Shown piece by piece: positions 26,485 through 35,662 of a stretch of 64,000 nucleotides of DNA. The position numbers were made by a program, and so were the translations under genes. The stretch lies in the NCBI RefSeq assembly GCF_016342275.1, contig NZ_JAEIOT010000015.1, positions 178,850 through 242,849 of the forward strand. Direction: 5' to 3'. Below the pieces are notes generated by a model. That model saw only the letters and a program-made list of their open reading frames with translations. It did no database searches and was not told the DNA's origin. This DNA comes from Corynebacterium marambiense. Lineage in GTDB: Bacteria; Actinomycetota; Actinomycetes; Mycobacteriales; Mycobacteriaceae. The number at the start of each line of letters is the position of its first letter. Positions within the stretch are counted from its first letter, which is position 1.

Positions 26485-27576
26485 GTGTCCAACCCCATCA
26501 CCACCCCGACCTCGCCGCCGCCGGACGTCCTGCGCTGCGCGTACATGGAACTCGTCGTCACCGACCTGAAGCGGTCCCGCGATTTCTACGTCGACGTCCT
26601 CGACCTCGTGGTCACCTACGAGGATGACGAGGCGATCTACCTCCGCTCCATGGAGGAGTTCATCCACCACAACCTCATCCTCCGTAAGGGTGAGACCGCC
26701 GCCGTCGCGGTGTTCAGCTACCGCGTCCGCAGCCCCGAGGACCTCGACCGTGCCGAGGCGTTCTACCGGGAACTCGGCTGCCGGGTCGAGCGCAACCCGA
26801 ATGGCTTCGTCCGCGGCATCGGTGATTCCGTGCGCGTCCAGGACCCGCTGGGCTTCCCCTACGAGTTCTTCTTCGACGTCGAACACGTCGAGCGGCTCTG
26901 CTGGCGCTACGATCTCTATACCCCAGGTGCTCTCGTCCGGCTCGACCACTTCAACCAGGTCACCCCGGACGTTCCGAAGGCCGTCAAATACATGGAGGAT
27001 CTCGGGTTCCGCGTCACCGAGGACATCCAGGACGGTGACGGCACCGTCTACGCGGCCTGGATGCGCCGCAAGCCCACCGTCCATGACACCGCCATGACCG
27101 GCGGCGACGGCCCCCGCATGCACCACGTCGCCTTCGCCACCCACGAGAAGCACAACATCCTGGCGATCTGCGACAAGATGGGTGCCCTGCGGCTGTCGGA
27201 CCGCATCGAGCGCGGGCCCGGGCGCCACGGCGTGTCCAACGCCTTCTACCTCTATCTCCGGGACCCCGACGGACACCGCGTGGAGATCTACACCCAGGAC
27301 TACTACACGGGTGACCCGGACAACCCGCGTGTGACCTGGGACGTCCACGACAACCAGCGCCGCGACTGGTGGGGAACCCCCGTCGTACCGAGCTGGTACA
27401 CCGACGCCTCCCGGGTCCTCGACCTCGACGGCAACCTCGTTCCCCTCGTGGAACGCACCGACGCCTCCGAAATGGAGCAGACCATCGGCGCCGACGGGTT
27501 CTCCTACACCCGCGCCGATGACGAGGACATGCCTGACTGGAAGAAGGGCGAGTACAAGTTGGGCCACCAGCTCTAG
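26485..27576 (+). CDS. hpaD: 3,4-dihydroxyphenylacetate 2,3-dioxygenase (homoprotocatechuate dioxygenase, VOC type)
   Basis: A 363-residue type I extradiol dioxygenase closely resembling the Brevibacterium fuscum Fe enzyme and Arthrobacter MndD, as I recall those sequences. The metal ligands fall at the same numbers: H155 (LDHFNQ), H214 (MHHVAF), E267 (HRVEIYTQD). The acid/base H200 (TVHDT) and Y257 (FYLYL) are also present. Fe or Mn use cannot be told from sequence. GTG start with AAGGAG 8 bases upstream. This gene fixes the operon as a homoprotocatechuate meta-cleavage pathway. Confidence 0.96.
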   Translation: MSNPITTPTSPPPDVLRCAYMELVVTDLKRSRDFYVDVLDLVVTYEDDEAIYLRSMEEFIHHNLILRKGETAAVAVFSYRVRSPEDLDRAEAFYRELGCRVERNPNGFVRGIGDSVRVQDPLGFPYEFFFDVEHVERLCWRYDLYTPGALVRLDHFNQVTPDVPKAVKYMEDLGFRVTEDIQDGDGTVYAAWMRRKPTVHDTAMTGGDGPRMHHVAFATHEKHNILAICDKMGALRLSDRIERGPGRHGVSNAFYLYLRDPDGHRVEIYTQDYYTGDPDNPRVTWDVHDNQRRDWWGTPVVPSWYTDASRVLDLDGNLVPLVERTDASEMEQTIGADGFSYTRADDEDMPDWKKGEYKLGHQL

Positions 27577-27620
27577 CCACCAATCGACTCCCCGAACAAC
27601 CGGCCCACGCAGGAGGCACC

Positions 27621-28406
27621 ATGCTCGACAGCAGGACCATTGAGGCGATCGCGGATGAACTCCGCGACGCCGAAAACAATCGCACGATGATTCCCTTGCT
27701 CACCGCCCGACACCCGGAGATGACGGTGGAGGACTCCTACGCCGTACAGAACGAGTGGCGGCGCCGCGGTATCGCCGCCGGGCGTCGCCCGGTCGGCCGC
27801 AAGATCGGGCTCACCAGCAAGGTGATGCAGGTCGCCACGGGTATCACCGAACCGGACTATGGCGCGATCTTCGCGGACATGGTGTACGAGTCCGGCTCGG
27901 TCATTGAGCACGGTCAGTTCTCCAATGTGCGTATCGAGGTCGAGCTCGCCTTCCAACTGAAGGAGGGCCTGCGGGGGCCGGACTGCACGGTCTTCGATGT
28001 GCTGCGCGCCACCGAGTACGTCGTACCGGCTCTGGAGATCCTGTCCTCGCGGATCGAGATGGAGGGCCGCACCATCGTCGACACCATCAGTGACAACGCG
28101 GCGATGGGGGCGATGGTCTACGGGGGGCGCCCGGTGGCGCCCGATGCGGTGGACCTGCGCTGGGTTCCCGCACTGCTCTACCGCAACGAGACCATCGAGG
28201 AGACCGGCGTCGCGGCTGCGGTCCTCGGTCACCCCGCCACGGGTGTCGCCTGGTTGGCGAACAAGCTCGCCGAACACGGTGACCACCTGGAACCTGGGGA
28301 GCTCATTCTCGCCGGTTCCTTCACCCGCCCGATGTGGGTGGACCCCGGGGACACGGTCCACGCGGACTATGGCGAGTTGGGGAGCGTGACATGTCGTTTC
28401 GAGTGA
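27621..28406 (+). CDS. hpaH: 2-oxohept-3-enedioate hydratase (HpaH)
   Basis: A 261-residue hydratase of the MhpD/HpaH family, hydrating 2-oxohept-4-ene-1,7-dioate to 4-hydroxy-2-oxoheptanedioate. [23 protein letters not shown] and [16 protein letters not shown] are family motifs; [17 protein letters not shown] and the ending [12 protein letters not shown] complete the fold. AGGAGG precedes the ATG. Its last 16 bases overlap hpaI. Assignment to HpaH rather than MhpD rests on position between hpaD and hpaI. Confidence 0.93.
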   Translation: MLDSRTIEAIADELRDAENNRTMIPLLTARHPEMTVEDSYAVQNEWRRRGIAAGRRPVGRKIGLTSKVMQVATGITEPDYGAIFADMVYESGSVIEHGQFSNVRIEVELAFQLKEGLRGPDCTVFDVLRATEYVVPALEILSSRIEMEGRTIVDTISDNAAMGAMVYGGRPVAPDAVDLRWVPALLYRNETIEETGVAAAVLGHPATGVAWLANKLAEHGDHLEPGELILAGSFTRPMWVDPGDTVHADYGELGSVTCRFE

Positions 28407-29176
28407 GCCTCCCCGAACCCTTCGGTCGACGTCTCGTGGGTGCCGACCGGCCGCTCACCGGTCTGTGGGTGTGCTCCGGGTCGCCCGCGATGGCGGAGAT
28501 CATGGCCTGCAGCGGTGCGGACTGGCTGCTGATCGACGGCGAGCATTCCCCGATCGGGTTGGAAACCATCACCAGTCTGCTGCGTGCCGTTGCCCCCTAT
28601 CCGGCGATCCCGGTCGTGCGGGTACCGGTGCTCGACACCGCCCTGATCAAGCAGTACCTCGACCTCGGCGCCCAGTCGATCATGGTGCCGATGGTGCACA
28701 CCAGACAGGATGCGGAGGCGGCCGTCGCGGCGATGCACTACCCGCCCCGAGGTGTCCGTGGGGTGGGTAGTGCGCTGGCCCGGTCTTCCCGGTGGAATGC
28801 GGTGCCGGACTACCTGGGCACAGCTGGGGAGACCGTGAGCTGCATCGTGCAGATCGAGTCGCCGCAGGCGGTGGAGAACGCCGCCGAGATCGCGTCCGTC
28901 GACGGGGTTGACGCCGTGTTCATCGGCCCATCCGACCTCGCCGCTTCAATGGGGGTTATCGGCCAGCAGTCCCACCCGGATGTGCTCGACGCCGTCTCCC
29001 GGGCGATGTGCGCGGCGAAGGACGCGGGTGTTTTCGTCGGCGTCAACGCCTTCAACATCGAGCAGGCGCGACAGTACATCGACGCAGGAGCCGATTTCGT
29101 CAACATCGGTGCCGATGTCCAATTGGCGGCCACCGCGTCCCGGGCCCTGGTCACCGATTTCAGAAAAGAGGATTAG
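28391..29176 (+). CDS. hpaI: 4-hydroxy-2-oxoheptanedioate aldolase (HpaI)
   Basis: A 261-residue class II pyruvate aldolase splitting 4-hydroxy-2-oxoheptanedioate to pyruvate and succinate semialdehyde. Seen are the catalytic His in DGEHSPIGLE, the Arg region VVRVPVLD, and metal ligands Glu in QIESPQAVE and Asp in FIGPSDLAASMG. The ATG at 28391 has GGAG 8 bases upstream and lies inside the hpaH 3' end; an ATG 19 codons earlier gives a tail unlike HpaI. Confidence 0.94.
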   Translation: MSFRVSLPEPFGRRLVGADRPLTGLWVCSGSPAMAEIMACSGADWLLIDGEHSPIGLETITSLLRAVAPYPAIPVVRVPVLDTALIKQYLDLGAQSIMVPMVHTRQDAEAAVAAMHYPPRGVRGVGSALARSSRWNAVPDYLGTAGETVSCIVQIESPQAVENAAEIASVDGVDAVFIGPSDLAASMGVIGQQSHPDVLDAVSRAMCAAKDAGVFVGVNAFNIEQARQYIDAGADFVNIGADVQLAATASRALVTDFRKED

Positions 29177-29179
29177 GTG

Positions 29180-30667
29180 ATGAACACCGACACCATCGAC
29201 GTCTCCGCCCTGGTGCGGAGTGTTCCCACGGGGCTGCTGATCGACGGCGAGTTCATCGAGGCCGCCGACGGAGCGACCTTCGATGTGGTCAACCCGGCGA
29301 CGGAGGAACGCCTCGCGACGGTCGCGTCGGCGGGGGAGCGGGAGGCCCTGGCTGCCCTCGACGTGGCGTGCCGGGTGCAGAACCGGTGGGCACGGACCCC
29401 GGCCAGACAACGCTCGGAGATTCTGCGTCGCGCCTTCGAGCTGGTGCGGGAACGCGCGGAGGAGTTCGCCACGCTGATGACCCTCGAGATGGGTAAACCC
29501 CTCGCGGAGGCCCGCGGTGAGGTCGCCTACGGTGCGGAGTATCTGCGCTGGTTCGCCGAGGAGGCGGTGCGGGCTCACGGCCGTTTCGACGCCGCCCCCG
29601 AGGGTGGGCTGCGGATGCTCACCCGCCGCAAACCCGTGGGTCCGTGCCTGCTGATCACCCCGTGGAACTTCCCGCTCGCCATGGCGACCAGGAAGATCGC
29701 CCCTGCGGTGGCCGCCGGGTGCACGATGATTCTCAAACCCGCTGAACTGACTCCGCTGACCAGCCAGTTCCTCGCCCAGACGTTGATGGATGCGGGCCTT
29801 CCGGCAGGCGTCCTTGCGGTGCTGCCGGGGGCTGACCCCGCGGCGGTGTCGGCCCCGCTGCTTGCCGACGCCCGTCTGCGCAAGGTCTCCTTCACAGGTT
29901 CCACGCGTGTGGGCAAGCTGCTGCTGCGGCAGGCCGCCGACGGCGTGCTGCGCACCTCCATGGAACTGGGGGGAAACGCCCCGTTCATCGTCTTCGACGA
30001 CGCGGATCTCGATGCGGCGGTGGACGGCGCGATGGCCGCGAAGATGCGCAACATCGGTGAGGCGTGCACAGCCGCGAATCGGTTCCTCGTGCAGGAGAGC
30101 GTGGTAAACCAGTTCGCCGCCCTGTTCGCGGAGCGGATGAACACCGTCAAACTCGGGAACGGGATGGAACCCGGAATCACCTGCGGGCCGTTGATCTCCC
30201 GGCAGGCCAGAGACCGGGTCGCGGGCCTGGTCGACGACGCCGTCGAACGTGGTACGACGGTGCTCACCGGTGGTCGTCCCGTCCCGGGGCCGGGCTGGTT
30301 CTACCCGCCGACGGTCCTGGTGGATGTGCCAGCGGGAGCCAGGGTGCTCACCGAGGAGATCTTCGGTCCCGTCGCGCCGATCATCACGTTCCGCGACGAG
30401 GACGAGGCCCTGGCCCTGGCGAACGACACGGAATACGGGCTCGCGTCCTACGTGTTCACCACCGACGCCTCACGGATGTACCGGATGGCGGACGGCCTCG
30501 ACTTCGGGCTGATGGGATTCAACGCCGGGATCATCTCGAACGCGGCGGCACCCTTCGGTGGGGTGAAGCAGTCCGGTCTTGGTCGGGAGGGCGGCGCCGA
30601 AGGACTCGACGAGTACACCAGTATCCAGTACATCGGTGTCACCGACCCCTACGCTGAACGGGAGTGA
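29180..30667 (+). CDS. gabD: NAD(P)-dependent succinate-semialdehyde dehydrogenase (GabD-like)
   Basis: A 495-residue aldehyde dehydrogenase that would turn the succinate semialdehyde from HpaI into succinate. Catalytic Glu in MELGGNAPFIVF, nucleophile Cys in NIGEACTAANRFL; ITPWNFPLAMATRKIAPAV and FGGVKQSGLGREGG are SSADH-like. A GTG one codon earlier is also possible; the ATG at 29180 has better spacing to AGAGG. It closes the operon and ends 26 bases before a strong terminator. Confidence 0.92.
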   Translation: MNTDTIDVSALVRSVPTGLLIDGEFIEAADGATFDVVNPATEERLATVASAGEREALAALDVACRVQNRWARTPARQRSEILRRAFELVRERAEEFATLMTLEMGKPLAEARGEVAYGAEYLRWFAEEAVRAHGRFDAAPEGGLRMLTRRKPVGPCLLITPWNFPLAMATRKIAPAVAAGCTMILKPAELTPLTSQFLAQTLMDAGLPAGVLAVLPGADPAAVSAPLLADARLRKVSFTGSTRVGKLLLRQAADGVLRTSMELGGNAPFIVFDDADLDAAVDGAMAAKMRNIGEACTAANRFLVQESVVNQFAALFAERMNTVKLGNGMEPGITCGPLISRQARDRVAGLVDDAVERGTTVLTGGRPVPGPGWFYPPTVLVDVPAGARVLTEEIFGPVAPIITFRDEDEALALANDTEYGLASYVFTTDASRMYRMADGLDFGLMGFNAGIISNAAAPFGGVKQSGLGREGGAEGLDEYTSIQYIGVTDPYAERE

Positions 30668-30693
30668 TCCTGATCCGGGACCTGTTCCCGGCC

Positions 30694-30741
30694 AGAACAA
30701 TGATGACGGCCCACCGTAGAGGGGGCCGTCATCATTGTTCT
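30694..30741. terminator. Bidirectional terminator between gabD and the lipoprotein gene
   Basis: A perfect 19-bp inverted repeat (30694-30712 and 30723-30741) with a 10-base loop, between two convergent genes. Confidence 0.88.
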
Positions 30742-30748
30742 GCGTAGA

Positions 30749-31345
30749 TCAGGACGCGAAGGTCACCGGGACCTCGGCGACGTCCTTGAATCCCTCGGAG
30801 TGGTCACCGAAGACCTTGAGCACGCACTCGTCGGTGAGACAGTCGACGCCGTCACCGGAGGGGCTCGCGGTCAGGGTGAAGGAGGCGGTTCCGTCCTCGG
30901 AGATCTTCGCGTTGCCGCGCTCGTTCTGCAACCACGCCTGACTCTCCGTGTCGCCCATCTCGCCGGTGCAGACCGGAACGGGGGAACCTTCGGGGCCCTT
31001 CGCCGCGCAGATCGCGGCGTAGTAGCCGGATTCGGGGTTCAGCCCGGAGACCTCAACGGCGACGGTATCGCCGGCCTTGATGCCGTCTGCATTGTCGACG
31101 GTGATCTCGACGTCGGAAGACCCGGAGGCAGCCTTCGCCGAGGTGGAGGACGGCTCTGACTTCTCGGAGGACTTCTCCGAGAGACCTGCGGACGCGGACT
31201 TGCTCATCTCGGAGATACTGGAGCTGACCTCGGACGTGTCGGTTGTCTCGGAGGTCTCGGAATTCGAGCACGCGGCGAGCGGTGCCACGAAGATGAGGGA
31301 TGCGGCAGCGAGTGCCGTGGTACGTGTGGTGAAGAGTTTGTGCAT
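30749..31345 (-). CDS. Secreted lipoprotein with neocarzinostatin-like domain
   Basis: A 198-residue predicted lipoprotein. The signal peptide has a basic start, a hydrophobic core and the lipobox LAAC at Cys26. A Ser/Glu/Thr-rich linker (about 27-90) follows, then a beta-rich domain with GDTVAVEVSGL, a Cys pair (AAICAAK...VPVCTGEM), and VDCLTDECVLKVFGD, which follows the neocarzinostatin pattern of two disulfides. The ATG at 31345 is preceded by GAAAGG and starts the signal peptide directly. Enediyne apoproteins share this fold, but no enediyne genes are near, so a structural or binding role at the envelope is more likely. Confidence 0.7.
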   Translation of the reverse strand: MHKLFTTRTTALAAASLIFVAPLAACSNSETSETTDTSEVSSSISEMSKSASAGLSEKSSEKSEPSSTSAKAASGSSDVEITVDNADGIKAGDTVAVEVSGLNPESGYYAAICAAKGPEGSPVPVCTGEMGDTESQAWLQNERGNAKISEDGTASFTLTASPSGDGVDCLTDECVLKVFGDHSEGFKDVAEVPVTFAS

Positions 31346-31629
31346 GGGATGCCTTTCGTCGTTGGTGGGGCGGACCCGGGGGACGGTGTCAGCCGACACC
31401 CGCGGAGCGGCACTGGTGCCGCCAGCGGGGTTCTGCCCGAATTCTATCGTCTACCGGATTTCCGGGGTGTCTACGAGCACGGGAAACACTCCATCGGTGC
31501 GTTGCCGAAAGTGAAAATGAACAGAAATGTTCACAAATAATAGACAGCTCTGTATGGTTCCGGTATTGGATTCCCCACGGACGGGACTCAGCGGCAACAG
31601 ACACACCAGAAGAACCCCAGGAGGTTCCC

Positions 31630-33024
31630 ATGCTCATCACCGGACTTATCCTCGGCGTCGTACTCGGCGCGGTCATGCAGCGCGGAAGGTTCTGCGTGAC
31701 GGGCATGCTCCGCGACATCTTCACCCGCAGCACGTGGCGCCCGTTCACCGCACTGCTCATCGTCATCTCCGTGCACGCCGTCGGGCTCACGGCGCTCACT
31801 TCGACCGGGGTCATCGCGCCCGACTACTCGCCCTTCGCGCCCGCCGCCGTCATCGTCGGGGCCTTCATCTTCGGCGTCAGCATCGTCCTCGCTGGCGGCT
31901 GCGCTTCGGGCACGTGGTACCGCGCGGGGGAGGGGCTGGTCGGTTCCTGGCTCGCCCTGGTCGGGTACGCGCTGTCCGCCGCCGCGATGAAGACCGGCCC
32001 GCTGAGCGGGGTCAACGCCTGGCTCAGGCAGTTCACGGTCGACCAGACCACCGTGCCCGCCACCTTCGGGCTCTCCCCCTGGTGGTTCGTCATCGGTCTC
32101 GGGGTGCTGACCGCCTACCTCGCGGCGCGCTTCCTCCAGACGGAGTTCTCCGGCCCGCGACAGGTCTCCCTCGCCCAGCCGCTGCACCGCAGGCCGCTGC
32201 ACGTGTACCTCGCCGCGGTGATCATCGGGATCATCGGCGTCATCGCCTGGCCGCTGTCCGCCGCGACCGGCCGCAACGACGGTCTCGGGATCACGACGCC
32301 GTCGAAGAACGTCGCCAACTACATCGTCACCGGGGACAGCTCCTTCCTGGACTGGGGTGCACTCCTCGTCCTCGGGATCCTCGTCGGGGCGCTCGTCGCG
32401 GCGAGGGTCTCCGGTGAGTTCCGCGTCCGCGTGCCCGACGCTCGAACCTCGTCGCGTGCCGTGGTCGGCGGCATCGGGATGGGCGTCGGTGCCAGTTGGG
32501 CCGGCGGGTGCACCGTCGGCAACGGCATGGTCCAGACCTCTCTGTTTACCTACCAGGGCTGGGTCGCGCTCGCGTTCTTCGCCGTCGGCGTCGGCGTCGC
32601 CGCGAAGATCTGGCTGAAGCCCTCCGGGCGGAAGACGGCGACCGGGACCTACAGTACCGATGAGAGTGTCGATGGGCGCGCCGCCCACCCGGAGGCTACC
32701 ACCACGTCCGTGGCCGCCCCCGCGTACGCCGTCGCGCCGGTCGCGCTGAAGGTCCGGGAGGCACAGGCCGCTCCGGCGGGGCTTGCCGAGATCGTGCCGG
32801 GGGAGTTCGCCCTGGACACCCTCGGTGCTGTGTGCCCGTTCCCACTGATCGAGGCGGTCTCGGCGATGGATGAACTGCGTTCGGGGCAGGCGCTGGTCAT
32901 CGACTTCGACTGCACCCAGGCCACCGACGCGATTCCGCGCTGGGCTGCCGAGGCGGGGCACGAGGTGACCGAGTTCCGGGCCACCGGGGACGCCGGCTGG
33001 CGGATCAAGGTGCGGAAGGGCTGA
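31630..33024 (+). CDS. TsuA-TsuB fusion (YeeE/YedE transporter plus TusA-like domain), putative thiosulfate importer
   Basis: A 464-residue protein. Residues 1-345 form a YeeE/YedE membrane domain with repeated conserved motifs GGCASGTWYRAGEG and GGCTVGNGMVQ, whose Cys residues relay thiosulfate in the characterised TsuA. A flexible linker (about 345-395) leads to a TusA/YeeD-like domain at 397-464 with LGAVCPFPLIEA, the CPxP sulfur-carrier motif. In E. coli the two are separate neighbouring genes. AGGAGG precedes the ATG. No other sulfur genes adjoin it. Confidence 0.85.
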   Translation: MLITGLILGVVLGAVMQRGRFCVTGMLRDIFTRSTWRPFTALLIVISVHAVGLTALTSTGVIAPDYSPFAPAAVIVGAFIFGVSIVLAGGCASGTWYRAGEGLVGSWLALVGYALSAAAMKTGPLSGVNAWLRQFTVDQTTVPATFGLSPWWFVIGLGVLTAYLAARFLQTEFSGPRQVSLAQPLHRRPLHVYLAAVIIGIIGVIAWPLSAATGRNDGLGITTPSKNVANYIVTGDSSFLDWGALLVLGILVGALVAARVSGEFRVRVPDARTSSRAVVGGIGMGVGASWAGGCTVGNGMVQTSLFTYQGWVALAFFAVGVGVAAKIWLKPSGRKTATGTYSTDESVDGRAAHPEATTTSVAAPAYAVAPVALKVREAQAAPAGLAEIVPGEFALDTLGAVCPFPLIEAVSAMDELRSGQALVIDFDCTQATDAIPRWAAEAGHEVTEFRATGDAGWRIKVRKG

Positions 33025-33077
33025 TCACACCGCACCCGCCGCTCCGCCGGGCGGGTGCCCCGTGAATCCCCGGAAGA

Positions 33078-33096
33078 TGAGGCGAGGCTCGCCTAT
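33078..33096. promoter_or_regulatory. Candidate DtxR/IdeR box upstream of irtA
   Basis: TGAGGCGAGGCTCGCCTAT keeps the AGG-N2-AGGCT-N2-CCTA core of the corynebacterial DtxR box. TATTCT just downstream is a possible -10. It is about 75 bases before irtA, fitting iron repression of siderophore uptake. Confidence 0.6.
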
Positions 33097-33169
33097 TGTG
33101 TATTCTTGCGCTCACAATGCAAGAAATCTGCGGTGAATCCAGTTCCGCAGCGCACACAGGAGACCACGT

Positions 33170-35662
33170 ATGGGCAAAGGCGTATCCGGTTCGATCATGA
33201 AGGCCATGGGGGCGAAGGACCACAGGGTCCGTCTCATCGACAGAGAGTGGGTCACCGACAACTACGTTCGGCTCCGACTCCGGTCCGACACCCTGCTCAA
33301 TCCCGAGGGAGAGAAACCAGGTGCCTGGATCCGGGCGTGGTTCCCGGACCCGGGCGGGGGAGCGAAGGAATTCCAGCGCGGCTACACCATCAGGGACGCC
33401 GATCCGGCTACTGGCGAGTTCACCCTCGAGTTCGTCCTCCACGAACCCGCAGGCCCCGCCTCCCACTGGGCCAGGCACGCGGAAGCCGGTGTGGAGATCA
33501 GCGCGATGCGGATGTCGGAGGAGCCCTTCGTCCAACTCGATCCGCAGCCACCCGGATATTTGCTGCTCGGTGATTCCTCCGGCTATCCCGCGATCTGCGA
33601 CATCGCCGCCGCGATCGATCCCTCGGTGCCCGTCGTCATCTGTCTGGAGAAGATCAGCGACCGGGACGAACAGCTCCCGCTCCCAGCGGGAGACAACATA
33701 ACCGCAACCTGGATCGACGCCCTCCCCGACGGACAAGCGCTCGTGCAGGCGATACGGGGCGGAAACTGGTCCGGCTGGTACACCTGGCTCACCGCGGAAG
33801 CCACCTCCGTCAGGCACGCCCGGACATATCTCCGGCGGGAGTGTGGGGCGACGAAGGCTCTGCTCCACGCGCAGGGCTACTGGATCCGCGGGCGGGCTAT
33901 GGGCGCCTACCGCGACACCGATGCACCGGAACAGCACGCATCACCCCACGACGCAGCCGCGACACCCGCGACACCGACGCGCGGTGTGCTCGCCGGCGCG
34001 AAGACCGCCCTGATTCTCTCCGGGATCGCCCAGGGGTGTCTGTCGGTGCTGCAGATCGTCCCGCTGATTCTGTTCGCCCACATCGCGCAGATGTTCCTGG
34101 ACGGCGCCCCGGAGCAGGATTTCTTCCGGGCCGCGGTCACCGCCCTCGTGGTGATGGGGATTAGCGGCCTGGGTACCGTGGGTCTGACCACGGCCCTCCA
34201 CTTCTATGACGCGCACTTCGCCGCGGCCCTGCGGCTCAGGCTCCTAGAGAAGGTCACGCGGTTACCCCTCGGGTGGTTCAACCGGCGGGAATCGGCGGGC
34301 GTACGGAAACTGATCGGTGGCGACGTCGCCGCGCTACACCACCTCGTCACCCACGCTGTCCCGGAGGTCGTCGCAGCAGCGGTCACACCCGTCGCCGTCC
34401 TCGTCTATCTCATGACCGTGCAGTGGCGACTCGGCCTCGTGCTGCTCATCCCCGTCGTGCTCTTCATCGTGGTCATGTCGCGCATGATGACCCGCGACAG
34501 GGATCGGTTCGACACTTCCCAGCGTCTCGTCGCGGAGGCCAACGCCGTGGTGCAGACACACCTCGAGACCCAACGGGAATCCCGCATCTTCGGTGACGAC
34601 GCGATCGTCGACGTCGACGGCACCATGCGTGAGATCGATGATTTCGTCAGCACCTGGCAGCACGACACCGCCCCGGCAAAAGTCACGATGGTCATGCTCA
34701 ACCGCCCGGCCACCGTCATCGCCCTGCTCTGCACCGCTGCGTGGTTGTTCCTCCTCGTCGGCTGGATCGACCCGACGGACCTGATTCCCTTCCTCATCCT
34801 CGGGACCTCCTTCGCGGGTCAGCTGCTCGCGGTCTCCCACAGCATCGGTGCCCTCCAGCAGGGCCTCAACGCGGTCGCCGGACTCGACCTCCTGCTCGCC
34901 ACGCCCACCCTCGCGGAAGCCGCGGACCGCCCGGGGCGCCCCGGCCACGTCGTCTTCGACCACGTCCGCTTCGGCTACGGGCCCGGACAGCCCGTCCTCC
35001 CGGATTTCTCGCTCACCCTCGAACCCGGAACGGTCACCGCCATCGTCGGTGATTCGGGTGCCGGAAAATCCACCGTCGCCGCCCTGCTCGCCAGGCTATG
35101 GGACGTCGACGGTGGATCCATCAGCATCGACGGCCGCGACATCCGCGACCTCAGCCAGAAGGAGCTCTACGGCAGGGTGAGCGTGCTGCTGCAGGACGTA
35201 CAACTGCTGCACACCAGCGTGGCGGAGAACATCGCGCTCGCCGCACCGGGTGCGGACCGCGACAGCATCATCGTCGCCGCCGAGGCGGTCGGCATCGCCG
35301 ATTTCATCGACACGCTCCCGGACGGCTACAACACCGTCATCGACGGCAACCGCCTGTCCGGCGGGCAACGACAACGGATCGGGGTGGCGCGGGCACTGCT
35401 CGCCGACACCGACATCGTGGTGCTCGACGAGGCGACGGCCTCCGCCGATCCGGAGAGCGAATGGGCGATCCGCCGGGGACTCGACCGCCTGCTGGCAGGC
35501 AAGACCGTACTCATGATCGCCCACCGGTTGCACACCGTGACCGGCGCCGACCGGATTGTCGTCATGAGGGACGGACGCATCACCGAATCTGGCACCCACG
35601 ACCAACTCCTCGCCGCCGACGGAACGTACGCCGATCTCTGGAAGGCGGGGAGCACACGATGA
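33170..35662 (+). CDS. irtA: IrtA-like siderophore ABC transporter subunit with N-terminal siderophore-interacting domain
   Basis: An 830-residue protein. Residues 1-245 form a siderophore-interacting (SIP) flavin domain with the FAD-binding RGYTIRD and the HWARHAEAG region, then a linker, a six-helix ABC exporter-type membrane domain (about 270-560), and a nucleotide-binding domain with Walker A GDSGAGKST, LSGGQRQR and DIVVLDEATA. This equals the M. tuberculosis IrtA layout, where the SIP domain reduces imported ferric siderophore. GGAG precedes the ATG. It overlaps irtB by 4 bases. The ligand is unknown. Confidence 0.9.
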   Translation: MGKGVSGSIMKAMGAKDHRVRLIDREWVTDNYVRLRLRSDTLLNPEGEKPGAWIRAWFPDPGGGAKEFQRGYTIRDADPATGEFTLEFVLHEPAGPASHWARHAEAGVEISAMRMSEEPFVQLDPQPPGYLLLGDSSGYPAICDIAAAIDPSVPVVICLEKISDRDEQLPLPAGDNITATWIDALPDGQALVQAIRGGNWSGWYTWLTAEATSVRHARTYLRRECGATKALLHAQGYWIRGRAMGAYRDTDAPEQHASPHDAAATPATPTRGVLAGAKTALILSGIAQGCLSVLQIVPLILFAHIAQMFLDGAPEQDFFRAAVTALVVMGISGLGTVGLTTALHFYDAHFAAALRLRLLEKVTRLPLGWFNRRESAGVRKLIGGDVAALHHLVTHAVPEVVAAAVTPVAVLVYLMTVQWRLGLVLLIPVVLFIVVMSRMMTRDRDRFDTSQRLVAEANAVVQTHLETQRESRIFGDDAIVDVDGTMREIDDFVSTWQHDTAPAKVTMVMLNRPATVIALLCTAAWLFLLVGWIDPTDLIPFLILGTSFAGQLLAVSHSIGALQQGLNAVAGLDLLLATPTLAEAADRPGRPGHVVFDHVRFGYGPGQPVLPDFSLTLEPGTVTAIVGDSGAGKSTVAALLARLWDVDGGSISIDGRDIRDLSQKELYGRVSVLLQDVQLLHTSVAENIALAAPGADRDSIIVAAEAVGIADFIDTLPDGYNTVIDGNRLSGGQRQRIGVARALLADTDIVVLDEATASADPESEWAIRRGLDRLLAGKTVLMIAHRLHTVTGADRIVVMRDGRITESGTHDQLLAADGTYADLWKAGSTR

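Noticed and set aside
33078..33096. DtxR box as an ordinary terminator stem
   Set aside because: The palindrome is short and lies next to a promoter-like region upstream of irtA rather than at a gene end, so an operator is the better reading.
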